DNA of 64,000 nt from Shewanella morhuae (GTDB taxonomy: Bacteria; Pseudomonadota; Gammaproteobacteria; Enterobacterales; Shewanellaceae): positions 288,547 through 352,546 of the forward strand of contig NZ_FTNN01000002.1 of assembly GCF_900156405.1 (NCBI RefSeq), given 5' to 3'. A model generated the notes under the pieces. It was not told the DNA's origin. It made no database searches and saw only the letters and a list, made by a program, of their open reading frames with translations. A program made the position numbers and the translations under genes. Shown here piece by piece: positions 31,865 through 39,623 of this stretch. Each line of letters begins with the position of its first letter. Within the stretch, counting starts at the first letter, position 1.

Positions 31865-33418
31865 TTATTCTCCCTTGCTCACAAAGCCGCTTGCCAATAG
31901 CCCGGTATTTTGACTGCTGCTGGAAATGGTCACCCCTGCCGAAGCCAATTTATCAACTTGCTCGCTCAACTTTGGCGTGTCCAGATCAGTACCCAGTACG
32001 TAACCTAGAATCTCTAAGTGCTGACCCCGCGCCGCCGCTTTTTGCTTCGCGTTAATAATGGCTGGCAAAGTCACGCCAACAGGATCTTCATGTGAGCCAT
32101 AACCGATAACAAAATCGAGAATGATCACCCCAACTTCAGGGTCATCAGCTTCTTTAAGCAGACGTTCAATACGCGATGAAGGGTCGATCATCGGATGTGG
32201 GCGCCCATTAGTAAAATCATCGTCACCAAAATCGATAAAGGTGTGCTGCTGGCTAACATTAATGTCCGCTAAACGCTGCTCTGGTTTTTTGGCGATATTG
32301 CTATACACCTGGCTATGTGTATCACGCACCAGCATCATGGTTTCTTCACATAAGGTGCCACCGCAGAACAAACCACGAATGTACTTTTGTTCAGGTGATA
32401 ACTTGACTTTAATCTCTTCAATTAACGCTAAGTTCAAAGCACGCTTATTAATACTACTTTCATCAACACCCGCTAAAATAACCGCTTGTAACGCGGCTTC
32501 TTTAGTGGTTTTAGCAAAGTGAGCCCCGGCTGCAATAACCGGTGCTTCTTCACCACCTAACAGACAGACTACCACCGGCTTGCTAAAGCTCTGAACCAGT
32601 GCGAGTACCTTGGCTTCAACGCTTTTCGCCGCAGGTTTAGAGACGATTAAGATCACCTCAGTGGCAGGGTCGGCCTCTAATGCACGCAGTCCATCTAGCA
32701 TCATGATACCACCGACTTCTGCGCTTAAGTCACGTCCGCCTGTACCTAATAGTTGCGATATACCACCGCCAAAGTCATGAATACGTGCAGCAACTTCTTG
32801 GCTGCCCGTGCCTGATGCGCCGACAATACCAATATTACCTGGACGGACTTTGTTGGCGAAACACAGACCAACATGATTAATAATGGCGGTGCCGCAATCT
32901 GGCCCCATCATTAGCAAGCCTTTTTCGTGAGCAAAGGTTTTAAGCTCCACCTCGTCGGCCACCGAAACATTGTCGCTAAACATCAATACGTGTAAACCAT
33001 TAGTCAGCGCGGTTAGCGCTTCACGCTTAGCAAACTCACCAGGCACAGAGATCACCGCCAGATTGGCATCGGGTGCGTCGTTTAAGGCACTCTTTAAGGT
33101 GACATATTTTTTCTTACTTGCGCCTAAACCTGTTGCCGCTTTGTCATCGCCTTTTAAGAGCACTTCTACCTTGGCAAGTGCAGCATCACACACCTCCTCG
33201 CTAACGGCTTTTACCACAATAAACAGATCACCACTGTTGGCATTTTGCACTTCAGGTAATAATAAACCTATGTTAGCTAACACCCCTTTATTCATCTCGG
33301 TTGCCATTGCAACAAAGGCCTGTTCAACATCATTAATTTCATTAACTTTGGTCGTTAATGCCATTAATGAAACCGAATCGAAATAGGTATTCTTTTTTAA
33401 AGTTAATTTTACGACCAT
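31865..33418 (-). CDS. fdrA: FdrA/AllF/YahF-family acyl-CoA synthetase-like carbamoyltransferase component
   Basis: A 517-residue protein related to succinyl-CoA synthetase alpha subunits. A CoA/Rossmann-like nucleotide loop, GIVGASGTGSQEV, lies at 197-209 and GPDCGTA at 172-178, with a flavodoxin-like C-terminal ligase domain. FdrA was named from E. coli, where it is now AllF of the AllFGH oxamate carbamoyltransferase; YahF is its paralog. GAGG lies 5 bases before the ATG. It is separated from the ankyrin gene by 199 A+T-rich bases holding two inverted repeats, so it may also have its own promoter. It probably acts in the cytoplasm with its DUF1116 and DUF2877 partners. Confidence 0.87.
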   Translation of the reverse strand: MVVKLTLKKNTYFDSVSLMALTTKVNEINDVEQAFVAMATEMNKGVLANIGLLLPEVQNANSGDLFIVVKAVSEEVCDAALAKVEVLLKGDDKAATGLGASKKKYVTLKSALNDAPDANLAVISVPGEFAKREALTALTNGLHVLMFSDNVSVADEVELKTFAHEKGLLMMGPDCGTAIINHVGLCFANKVRPGNIGIVGASGTGSQEVAARIHDFGGGISQLLGTGGRDLSAEVGGIMMLDGLRALEADPATEVILIVSKPAAKSVEAKVLALVQSFSKPVVVCLLGGEEAPVIAAGAHFAKTTKEAALQAVILAGVDESSINKRALNLALIEEIKVKLSPEQKYIRGLFCGGTLCEETMMLVRDTHSQVYSNIAKKPEQRLADINVSQQHTFIDFGDDDFTNGRPHPMIDPSSRIERLLKEADDPEVGVIILDFVIGYGSHEDPVGVTLPAIINAKQKAAARGQHLEILGYVLGTDLDTPKLSEQVDKLASAGVTISSSSQNTGLLASGFVSKGE

Positions 33419-33454
33419 ATTAGCCTCTACTATATTTCAACAAAAATATGTGTA

Positions 33455-33500
33455 ATTACTCATGTAATAGTTAATAAAATAACCACTACACCTATGTGTA
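33455..33500. promoter_or_regulatory. Two phased inverted repeats upstream of fdrA, candidate operators
   Basis: Two perfect 5-4-5 dyads: ATTAC-TCAT-GTAAT (33455-33468) and TACAC-CTAT-GTGTA (33487-33500). Their centres are 32 bases apart, about three helical turns, so both would face the same side of the DNA. They share the core AC-YY-ATGT. They lie 37 to 82 bases before the fdrA start. Possible binding sites of the LysR protein. Confidence 0.4.
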
Positions 33501-33617
33501 AATATGTATTCCATTTAAATAAGATAAAATAAAAACTAAGAGCATCAACCTTCAAGTAGGTACTGACTTAAACCCACAAATTAATTAAAGTATTTAACAA
33601 GGATACTCAGTTAAAAT

Positions 33618-34886
33618 TTATTTATTTGACAGAGTATTTTTAATATCAACCAATTCATCAACGTCATCGCAGGCTTCAGTGGCTTGATTAATGACGGCTA
33701 TTGCTTGTTCAAGCAGCCCCATTATTTCTAATGACTTGGCTTTATGCTGATAATAAAGTCCATTGCGAGCATCATACTTAATCGCATTTTCTATAGCGGC
33801 AATCGCCTCATCGTGTCGGCCTAATGAACGCAAGCTATTAGCCTGATGAAATGAGTAATCATAACGATGCGGCTGCTGCGCCAATAATAGGGTCATAGCA
33901 TCGACTGCATCCTCATGCATGCCAAGCTCTCGTAAATAATTAGACTTGTGGTAGCGCACAAACGGTGACTCAGGCTGAACTGCAATGCCGTAATCAAATT
34001 CAACGAGTGCCTGCTGCGTTTGTTTGGCAAGCCGATAACTATTGGCGATATAAAGATAAAACTGCGCTTTATTGTCACTCAGTGCCAAACCTTCACGGTA
34101 AGCGGTTATTGCCTCATCAAAACGCGCTAACTCCGTTAGCACATAACCACAGTAATAGAAGTAATCTACTGGATTGGTAAAGCCATCCCTATTGGTGGTT
34201 AACACTGCCAACGCCGCTTGATAGTCAAACTGACGAATATGCTGTTTAACCAAGCGTAATGCAGCACTATAGCCTTGCTTAACTTGCTCACGTTGCGTCA
34301 TCAAGGCGACAATACTTTGTTGACCCAAAGCGTTGGCATGATCGAGCGCACTTAATCCATCGCGATCTTGAAGGTGAATGTCAGCGCCAGCGTCGAGTAA
34401 CCCCTCTATAACGTCGGCATATAAATACCCACCATCACCTAAGATCACCGCTTCTAATAATGCCGACCACCCTAATTTATTCGCGTGATTGACTGGAATG
34501 CCAGCATCTAAACTGACCAGTACAGTACGTAAAAAGCCTTTTTCGCTTGAGGGCAACAATGGCGTCCCCCCAAAACGGTTAACACTGGTGACGTCGGCGC
34601 CATTGGCTAAAGTCAGTGATAAAAGTGCGTGAAATCCGTTAGCACCAGCGCACAGGTAAGGCGTCAGTTGGTTCACATCACGAGCATTAACATCAGCACC
34701 ATGCTCTATGAGCACCTTGGCTAGCGTCAGATTATTTTGCTGCACAGCAATCATCAATGCAGTACAGCCATTTTGATCTCGGCTATCGACTTCGACCTGC
34801 TCCGCTAAATAAGTCATAACATCGTCAACCCGATTATTGATGACCAACTTATGCAACGACATAGGGGCATTAGCATTCATATTCAC
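33618..34886 (-). CDS. Ankyrin-repeat and TPR-repeat protein (YahD-like N-terminal half)
   Basis: A 422-residue repeat protein. Residues about 10-190 are five or six ankyrin repeats (NGCTALMIAVQQNN, LIEHGADVNARD, LLDAGADIHLQDRDG and SALDHANALG). Residues about 200-420 are TPR-like helical hairpins (FDEAITAYREGLALS, HDEAIAAIENAIKYD and LEQAIAVINQATEA). No signal peptide is present, so it should be cytoplasmic. GAGGAG overlaps the permease stop and serves this ATG 3 bases later. E. coli yahD is an ankyrin protein in the matching cluster, but as I recall it is much shorter and lacks the TPR half. I infer a scaffold or regulator of the enzyme complex. Confidence 0.8.
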   Translation of the reverse strand: MNMNANAPMSLHKLVINNRVDDVMTYLAEQVEVDSRDQNGCTALMIAVQQNNLTLAKVLIEHGADVNARDVNQLTPYLCAGANGFHALLSLTLANGADVTSVNRFGGTPLLPSSEKGFLRTVLVSLDAGIPVNHANKLGWSALLEAVILGDGGYLYADVIEGLLDAGADIHLQDRDGLSALDHANALGQQSIVALMTQREQVKQGYSAALRLVKQHIRQFDYQAALAVLTTNRDGFTNPVDYFYYCGYVLTELARFDEAITAYREGLALSDNKAQFYLYIANSYRLAKQTQQALVEFDYGIAVQPESPFVRYHKSNYLRELGMHEDAVDAMTLLLAQQPHRYDYSFHQANSLRSLGRHDEAIAAIENAIKYDARNGLYYQHKAKSLEIMGLLEQAIAVINQATEACDDVDELVDIKNTLSNK

Positions 34887-34889
34887 TCC

Positions 34890-36464
34890 TCAAGCGGCTT
34901 CAGTGGCTTTAGTTGCTGGGATAATAGGCAGTGGTTGGCTAACAGGCTCGCTTACACTCTCTTTAAGGTTGTAAAAATGTTTCACCCCAAACAGAGTCGC
35001 CATCATCAAATAGGAGTAAACAAACATCATAGATTCCGGTTGAGCAAAGCCAACGCCATTGGCATGGATGAACCCCACCAGTGCTAAACCTGCAGCAACT
35101 AAGGCAGCAACCACGGCGCGAAGGGGGGTATTATTGATAGCAAAAACCACCATACAGCCCCACAGCAAACTCGCAAGCGGCGCACCATTACCTAAGCCCA
35201 CCATGCCTTGGTAATAAATTCCTTTTGCCGCTAACGCTTCTATCCCTACCTCTTGGGCATTCGTACCGGCAGTTGCCAAAGTATTTTTGAATAAAGATAG
35301 TGCCCAGTAGCCAATCCATGGGAATAAACAAACGAAGATTGCAGGTACTTCCAATTTAGGCGTTTCACGTACGACTTGGTTAGCCGTCACAATACCGATG
35401 TAGACTAATATTGGTGCAATAGCAGCACCAGGGATAAGGCTCAGTAACAGTGCACCTAAACCAAATAGACACACGAAGAACATAATCACACCATTAAACA
35501 AGGTGTAACCTATACTCGCACCCATCTCTTTATAAGCAGCATGACCCACATACACAGTGACAGGAAAAGGGTTACCCATAAACGCACCGAGCATTGATGC
35601 ACAGCCGTTAACCATCATGATTTTACGTGTCGGGTAAGAGTCACCCGCGGCATCGGCACTTTCAATATTTTCAAGGTCAAATACATAATTGGCCAAACCT
35701 AGTGGCACAGCGGATGCCAAATAAGGTAAGGCGTGTGGCACACCTTGGATAAAGCTGTCGATATGGAATTGTGGAGGGTTGAAACCCGCATCCGATAGTG
35801 AGGCAATAATCGCATCGGGTGATTGCAAACCAAATAACCAAGCCAGCGCGGTACCAACAATAATCAATAACAAGCCGGTGGGGATTTTAGGAAACAGCGG
35901 TTTTTTACCGAACCAGTTGATAAAGATAATACCCAGCACTACAAACGACACAACAGGCGTTGAGAATGCTTGCAACATCGGGTTGAGCGCCAACAGTGTA
36001 AGGCCTAAGCCCGCCAAACAAGACAACAGCACTGTGCGAGGTACGATACGACGGATGGTATCACCGAAGAATGAGCCGACTAATAGGATCATCGCCTCAA
36101 CAAAACACCAAACTAATGCGATTTGAATTGCAAACGCCGCATCTTGCGTCGAGTGATAAACAGGCATAATCACGAGGAAGGTAACGGTAAAAATAGACGG
36201 GGCACTCGGACCAGATGGTAAGGCCGTCACATCATCGCGGCCGGTTTCCTTTTTCAATTTATAGGCAAACCAAGCATAAAAAATACTGGCACACATCACG
36301 GCTAAGCCAAACGCCGGGACGACCTGCCCCATAACAAATTCTTTTGGTAAACCTACGACAAAAAGTAACAAGCCCATCATCGTCAGTAAATTGGTTAAAT
36401 TATTGGTAAACAGGCCAAAGAAGGCCGCCCAATCACCTTTACGCCAAACATCACTTATGTCCAT
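34890..36464 (-). CDS. NCS2-family xanthine/uracil-type permease (AzgA-like branch)
   Basis: A 524-residue membrane protein with 12 or more hydrophobic segments. The start, DWAAFFGLFTNNLTNLLTMMGLL, and the block GNPFPVTVYVGHAAYKEMG resemble the AzgA side of the NCS2 nucleobase transporters. It is the first gene of the five-gene minus operon and is coupled to the ankyrin gene (3-base gap). AGGAC lies before the ATG. By position it should import the substrate that feeds the carbamoyltransfer enzymes, perhaps a purine, ureide or related carbamoyl compound. Which one cannot be told from sequence. Confidence 0.85.
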   Translation of the reverse strand: MDISDVWRKGDWAAFFGLFTNNLTNLLTMMGLLLFVVGLPKEFVMGQVVPAFGLAVMCASIFYAWFAYKLKKETGRDDVTALPSGPSAPSIFTVTFLVIMPVYHSTQDAAFAIQIALVWCFVEAMILLVGSFFGDTIRRIVPRTVLLSCLAGLGLTLLALNPMLQAFSTPVVSFVVLGIIFINWFGKKPLFPKIPTGLLLIIVGTALAWLFGLQSPDAIIASLSDAGFNPPQFHIDSFIQGVPHALPYLASAVPLGLANYVFDLENIESADAAGDSYPTRKIMMVNGCASMLGAFMGNPFPVTVYVGHAAYKEMGASIGYTLFNGVIMFFVCLFGLGALLLSLIPGAAIAPILVYIGIVTANQVVRETPKLEVPAIFVCLFPWIGYWALSLFKNTLATAGTNAQEVGIEALAAKGIYYQGMVGLGNGAPLASLLWGCMVVFAINNTPLRAVVAALVAAGLALVGFIHANGVGFAQPESMMFVYSYLMMATLFGVKHFYNLKESVSEPVSQPLPIIPATKATEAA

Positions 36465-36654
36465 ATAGCAGTCCTATTGTGATTTAATTATTTAATTGGA
36501 GTTAATAGCGAACACCCAAAGGTTAACAAAATTAAGGCGAGTCAATAAATTAGAAAACTAAATAGGCAAGATTAGACTTAATGATACAAACATAAAAATA
36601 AACAATAAAATAACCAAGCAATAACAAATTGAAAACGGTTAGCTAACTCGTGCT

Positions 36655-36675
36655 ACGTTAAAGGTTCTTTAACGT
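36655..36675. promoter_or_regulatory. 9-bp inverted repeat upstream of permease operon
   Basis: ACGTTAAAG (36655-36663) and CTTTAACGT (36667-36675) form a perfect 9-bp dyad with a 3-base centre, about 190 bases before the permease ATG. No T-run follows on either strand, so a protein-binding site is likelier than a terminator. Confidence 0.45.
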
Positions 36676-36728
36676 GATCAACCTCACCCTTAGGCTGACT
36701 GCTAACGCTTGCAAGTAACAAAATGAAG

Positions 36729-36744
36729 TGTGATGAGAGTCACG
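36729..36744. promoter_or_regulatory. CRP-like binding site upstream of permease operon
   Basis: TGTGATGAGAGTCACG matches the CRP consensus TGTGA-N6-TCACA with one mismatch. The site centre is about 272 bases upstream of the permease start. This suggests cAMP-CRP control of the accessory operon; which promoter it acts on is not clear. Confidence 0.5.
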
Positions 36745-37226
36745 TCATACTATTAGTAAAGGTTTTTTTGCTAAATCTCTCGCAGCATTTACCGTTAGTG
36801 TGCTTAGATAAACCAGTAAGACTTTAACCGTAAAATTAAAATAAACAACTGATAATATTAAAAAATCACTTACCTTGTGAACTGAACACGCTAAGACCGC
36901 AAAAGCCGAATATCACACTGAAGCATGGCTCTACAGCTGATGTCGCCATTGATTTAACAAGCCTTAAATTCTACGACGAAGATGATAAAAACATCTCAGC
37001 AAGATAAAAAAGTGCCAAACCTTGCCTGTGCAATATCGCTATGTAGCACTTAGCCGATAGCATCTAGTCGATAACGGTATACATAAATGCGTATCAGCAG
37101 AAGCCTTCATTATTAATCATGCCAATAATGAAAATGAACTGATGACTCAGCTACTGAGGTAAATCGCTCAGGAAGGTATCTCTTTTTCAAGTGTTTAACC
37201 AACAAAATGACGGGGTAATGCAAATG
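36745..37226. other. Gene-poor stretch before pyrBI, possible decayed coding DNA
   Basis: No intact gene. Two short open pieces on the + strand look protein-like: 36840-37007 (ends in AIDLTSLKFYDEDDKNISAR) and 37061-37162 (contains CVSAEAFIINHANNENELM). Neither has a start codon or a family I recognise. They may be relics at the border of the accessory island. Confidence 0.3.
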
Positions 37227-37227
37227 C

Positions 37228-37255
37228 TTGCGAACACAAGAAATGGGCGTATAAT
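37228..37255 (+). promoter_or_regulatory. Promoter of pyrL-pyrBI
   Basis: TTGCGA (37228-37233) and a perfect TATAAT (37250-37255) are 16 bases apart. The predicted start near 37262 precedes the leader peptide ORF by about 25 bases. Confidence 0.65.
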
Positions 37256-37286
37256 CCTTCGGAATTTTTCGAAACAGAGTTTAGCA

Positions 37287-37367
37287 ATGAACTGGCCAGC
37301 TAAGTACAACTTGATTCATTATCGCCGAGAAGCTGCATCGGTTTTATTTTCTGTTTTTCAATTTTAA
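37287..37367 (+). CDS. pyrL: PyrBI operon leader peptide
   Basis: A 26-codon ORF (starts MNWPAKYNLIHYRREA, ends in VFQF) directly upstream of the attenuator of pyrBI. Its second half is very T-rich, so the transcript has a U-rich stretch where RNA polymerase pauses when UTP is low. As in the known enterobacterial mechanism, a ribosome closely following the paused polymerase would block the terminator at 37371-37399. The stop codon lies only 3 bases before that stem, which is the right geometry. The peptide sequence itself is probably not important. Confidence 0.75.
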   Translation: MNWPAKYNLIHYRREAASVLFSVFQF

Positions 37368-37370
37368 AAC

Positions 37371-37399
37371 AGCCTCCTTGTTTAAGGGGGCTTTTTTTT
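37371..37399 (+). terminator. pyrBI attenuator
   Basis: AGCCTCCTT pairs with AAGGGGGCT (one G-T pair, loop GTTT) and is followed by a run of eight T residues. It stands between the pyrL stop and the pyrB start, as expected for UTP-sensitive attenuation. Confidence 0.85.
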
Positions 37400-37537
37400 G
37401 TCTGTTTTTTACGTCAGACAAAAGCGTTTTAAAGCTTAATTTGTAAAATACATTCGCAATGTAACTTGCGCTGTAAGTGCAATCGCAAAAATTTAAAACC
37501 ATTTGTATCCGTTATCTATATATTGGGAAGATAAGCC

Positions 37538-38467
37538 ATGGCAAATTCGTTATTTCAAAAACACATCATATCCATTCCGGAATTAACCCGAAGTGAACTT
37601 GAACTTATCGTTGAAACTGCTGGAAAACTGAAAGCAGAGCCAAATCCAGAATTATTAAAAAATAAGGTTGTGGCGTGTTGTTTTTTTGAACCATCAACAC
37701 GTACCCGTCTCTCTTTTGAAACCGCAATACAACGCCTTGGCGGCACTGTGATTGGTTTTGATAATGGCGGTAACACCTCATTAGCTAACAAAGGCGAAAC
37801 TTTGGCTGACTCTGTTCAGGTGATATCTTCTTATGTCGATGCTTTTGTTATACGCCACCCGCAAGAGGGTGCAGCACGTTTAGCTTCTGAATTCTCTCAT
37901 GGCGTACCAGTACTTAACGGTGGCGACGGGGCAAATCAACATCCAACACAAACCCTATTAGACCTATTTTCAATCTTTGAAACTCAAGGGCGCCTAGATA
38001 ATCTGAATATCGCATTCGTTGGCGATCTAAAGTATGGCCGTACTGTACATTCTCTGGCCCAAGCATTATCGAAGTTTAACAACATTAACTTCTTCTTCAT
38101 CGCACCCGAAATTTTGGCTATGCCAGATTACATTTGCGAAGAATTAAACCAAGCCGGTATCAATTATAGTCTGCATGCCACTATGGAAGAAGTGATCCCT
38201 AAGCTAGATATACTGTATATGACTCGCGTTCAGAAAGAGCGTTTGGACGAATCAGAGTACGTGCATATTAAAGCCGCTTACGTCCTAACAGCCTCAATGC
38301 TAGCTGACGCGTCAGATAACCTAAAGGTATTACACCCATTACCGCGTATAGATGAAATTACCGTTGATGTCGATAAAACCAAACACGCTTACTACTTTCA
38401 GCAAGCTGAAAATGGAGTTTACGCGCGTGAGGCGCTACTGGCACTTGTACTAAACGAACAACTATAA
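37538..38467 (+). CDS. pyrB: Aspartate carbamoyltransferase catalytic subunit
   Basis: PyrB joins carbamoyl phosphate and aspartate to carbamoyl aspartate, the first committed step of pyrimidine synthesis. The 309-residue protein has the carbamoyl-phosphate loop [13 protein letters not shown] (Ser53-Thr54-Arg55-Thr56), HPTQTLLD near 134 and LHPLPR near 267. It is followed by pyrI after 16 bases, so the holoenzyme is the allosteric E. coli type. Expression is controlled by the upstream attenuator. The accessory cluster just upstream also handles carbamoyl phosphate. Confidence 0.97.
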   Translation: MANSLFQKHIISIPELTRSELELIVETAGKLKAEPNPELLKNKVVACCFFEPSTRTRLSFETAIQRLGGTVIGFDNGGNTSLANKGETLADSVQVISSYVDAFVIRHPQEGAARLASEFSHGVPVLNGGDGANQHPTQTLLDLFSIFETQGRLDNLNIAFVGDLKYGRTVHSLAQALSKFNNINFFFIAPEILAMPDYICEELNQAGINYSLHATMEEVIPKLDILYMTRVQKERLDESEYVHIKAAYVLTASMLADASDNLKVLHPLPRIDEITVDVDKTKHAYYFQQAENGVYAREALLALVLNEQL

Positions 38468-38483
38468 GCAGGAGATAATCGCT

Positions 38484-38945
38484 ATGCCTAAAGAAACCCA
38501 ACTGGTTGAAGCAATAAAAAATGGTTCTGTTATCGACCATATTCCCGCAAATATGGGGATAAAGGTGCTTAAACTGTTCAAAATGCACAAAACGAATCAA
38601 CGCGTAACGATAGGCCTCAACCTGCCCTCTTCAGCTTTAGGCGCGAAGGATTTGATTAAGATTGAAAACGTATTTATCAATACGGATCAGGCTAACCAAT
38701 TGGCTTTATATGCACCTAATGCAACAGTAAACCAAATAGAAAATTATGAAGTGGTTAAAAAACTCACCTTGTCACTTCCAGAGAAAATCAATTCGATTTT
38801 TAAGTGCCCTAATAGCAACTGCATTACTCATAATGAGCCTGTAGACAGTAGTTTTACTATTATTGCCAAAAAAGAAGATGTATTCCTAAAGTGCAGATAC
38901 TGTGAAAAAGTGTTCTCGCGGGAAATCGTCACTGAACGTGTTTAA
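38484..38945 (+). CDS. pyrI: Aspartate carbamoyltransferase regulatory subunit
   Basis: PyrI binds CTP and ATP and links PyrB trimers into the allosteric dodecamer. The 153-residue protein has an N-terminal nucleotide-binding domain and a C-terminal zinc domain with the four ligands Cys108, Cys113, Cys137 and Cys140. AGGAGA precedes the ATG. Last gene of the pyrBI operon. Confidence 0.97.
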   Translation: MPKETQLVEAIKNGSVIDHIPANMGIKVLKLFKMHKTNQRVTIGLNLPSSALGAKDLIKIENVFINTDQANQLALYAPNATVNQIENYEVVKKLTLSLPEKINSIFKCPNSNCITHNEPVDSSFTIIAKKEDVFLKCRYCEKVFSREIVTERV

Positions 38946-38976
38946 CCTTAACAGAGGTTAAACATTAGATAGACCG

Positions 38977-39008
38977 GATGAATTAACCACTTATATGGTT
39001 AATTCATC
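38977..39008 (+). terminator. Long hairpin after pyrI
   Basis: A perfect 12-bp stem, GATGAATTAACC with GGTTAATTCATC, loop of 8, begins 32 bases after the pyrI stop. It lacks a clear T-run, so it may stabilise the 3' end rather than terminate intrinsically. Confidence 0.5.
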
Positions 39009-39623
39009 TCAAACTTATCACTCGCTATACTCATAAGTAGGATTTGTACATCAGCACCCCATTTTCACATTAGACGTTCATACCTAAAGCAAGCAATCTC
39101 CCAATACAGTACAAAGTACTTCATACAAAATACCGTTAAGCTATAAATACCAAGATGGCAATTGACATTGACCTCCTTTAAGCGTTGCCAATGCTTGGTT
39201 ATGTGATCAATGGTCATTGCAAATGCTGAGTATGAGATCACAATAACGGAACGATTTAACGAAAATTTAGATCAGCCTGATATACTCTACCCAGCACAAA
39301 TTCAAGAAGAGCGAGCCCCAATAAAGGGGAAGCCGAATAAATATCATGGTATAAGAGCGCTTAAACCTAAATATTGATACAAAACATTGCAAACTCTGTG
39401 GTCTAACATCCGCGATAAAGGCTATAGAACACAGATAAATGAGTTAGATAGTCTGCTTAATTTAGCCACTTTTAGATTGGTAAATAACGGACTTTTAATT
39501 TGTATGGCGCAGCTTGCGCTCACATCTGGTGTTGGTTCACAACTTGAACAACACCCATGTTCAGTTAATTAGTACTTATAAAACGCCGATGTTAAATCTG
39601 GCGACTGACTTTAAGGATATAGA
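39009..39623. other. Intergenic stretch before hemL with small unassigned ORFs
   Basis: About 615 bases without a recognised gene. A 55-codon frame at 39210-39377 (+) begins MVIANAEYEITITERF and ends ALKPKY; a 61-codon frame follows at 39387-39572. The first has a plausible amino-acid make-up but no ribosome site and no family I recognise. Likely decayed DNA or chance frames. Confidence 0.3.

Noticed and set aside
32121..33386. Long + strand frames opposite fdrA (133 and 138 codons)
   Set aside because: They are antisense shadows of a well-supported gene, Ser/Leu/Ala rich with no motifs.
38977..39008. The 12-bp hairpin after pyrI as a mobile-element terminal repeat
   Set aside because: No matching second copy, transposase or target duplication is visible; it fits an operon-end hairpin better.
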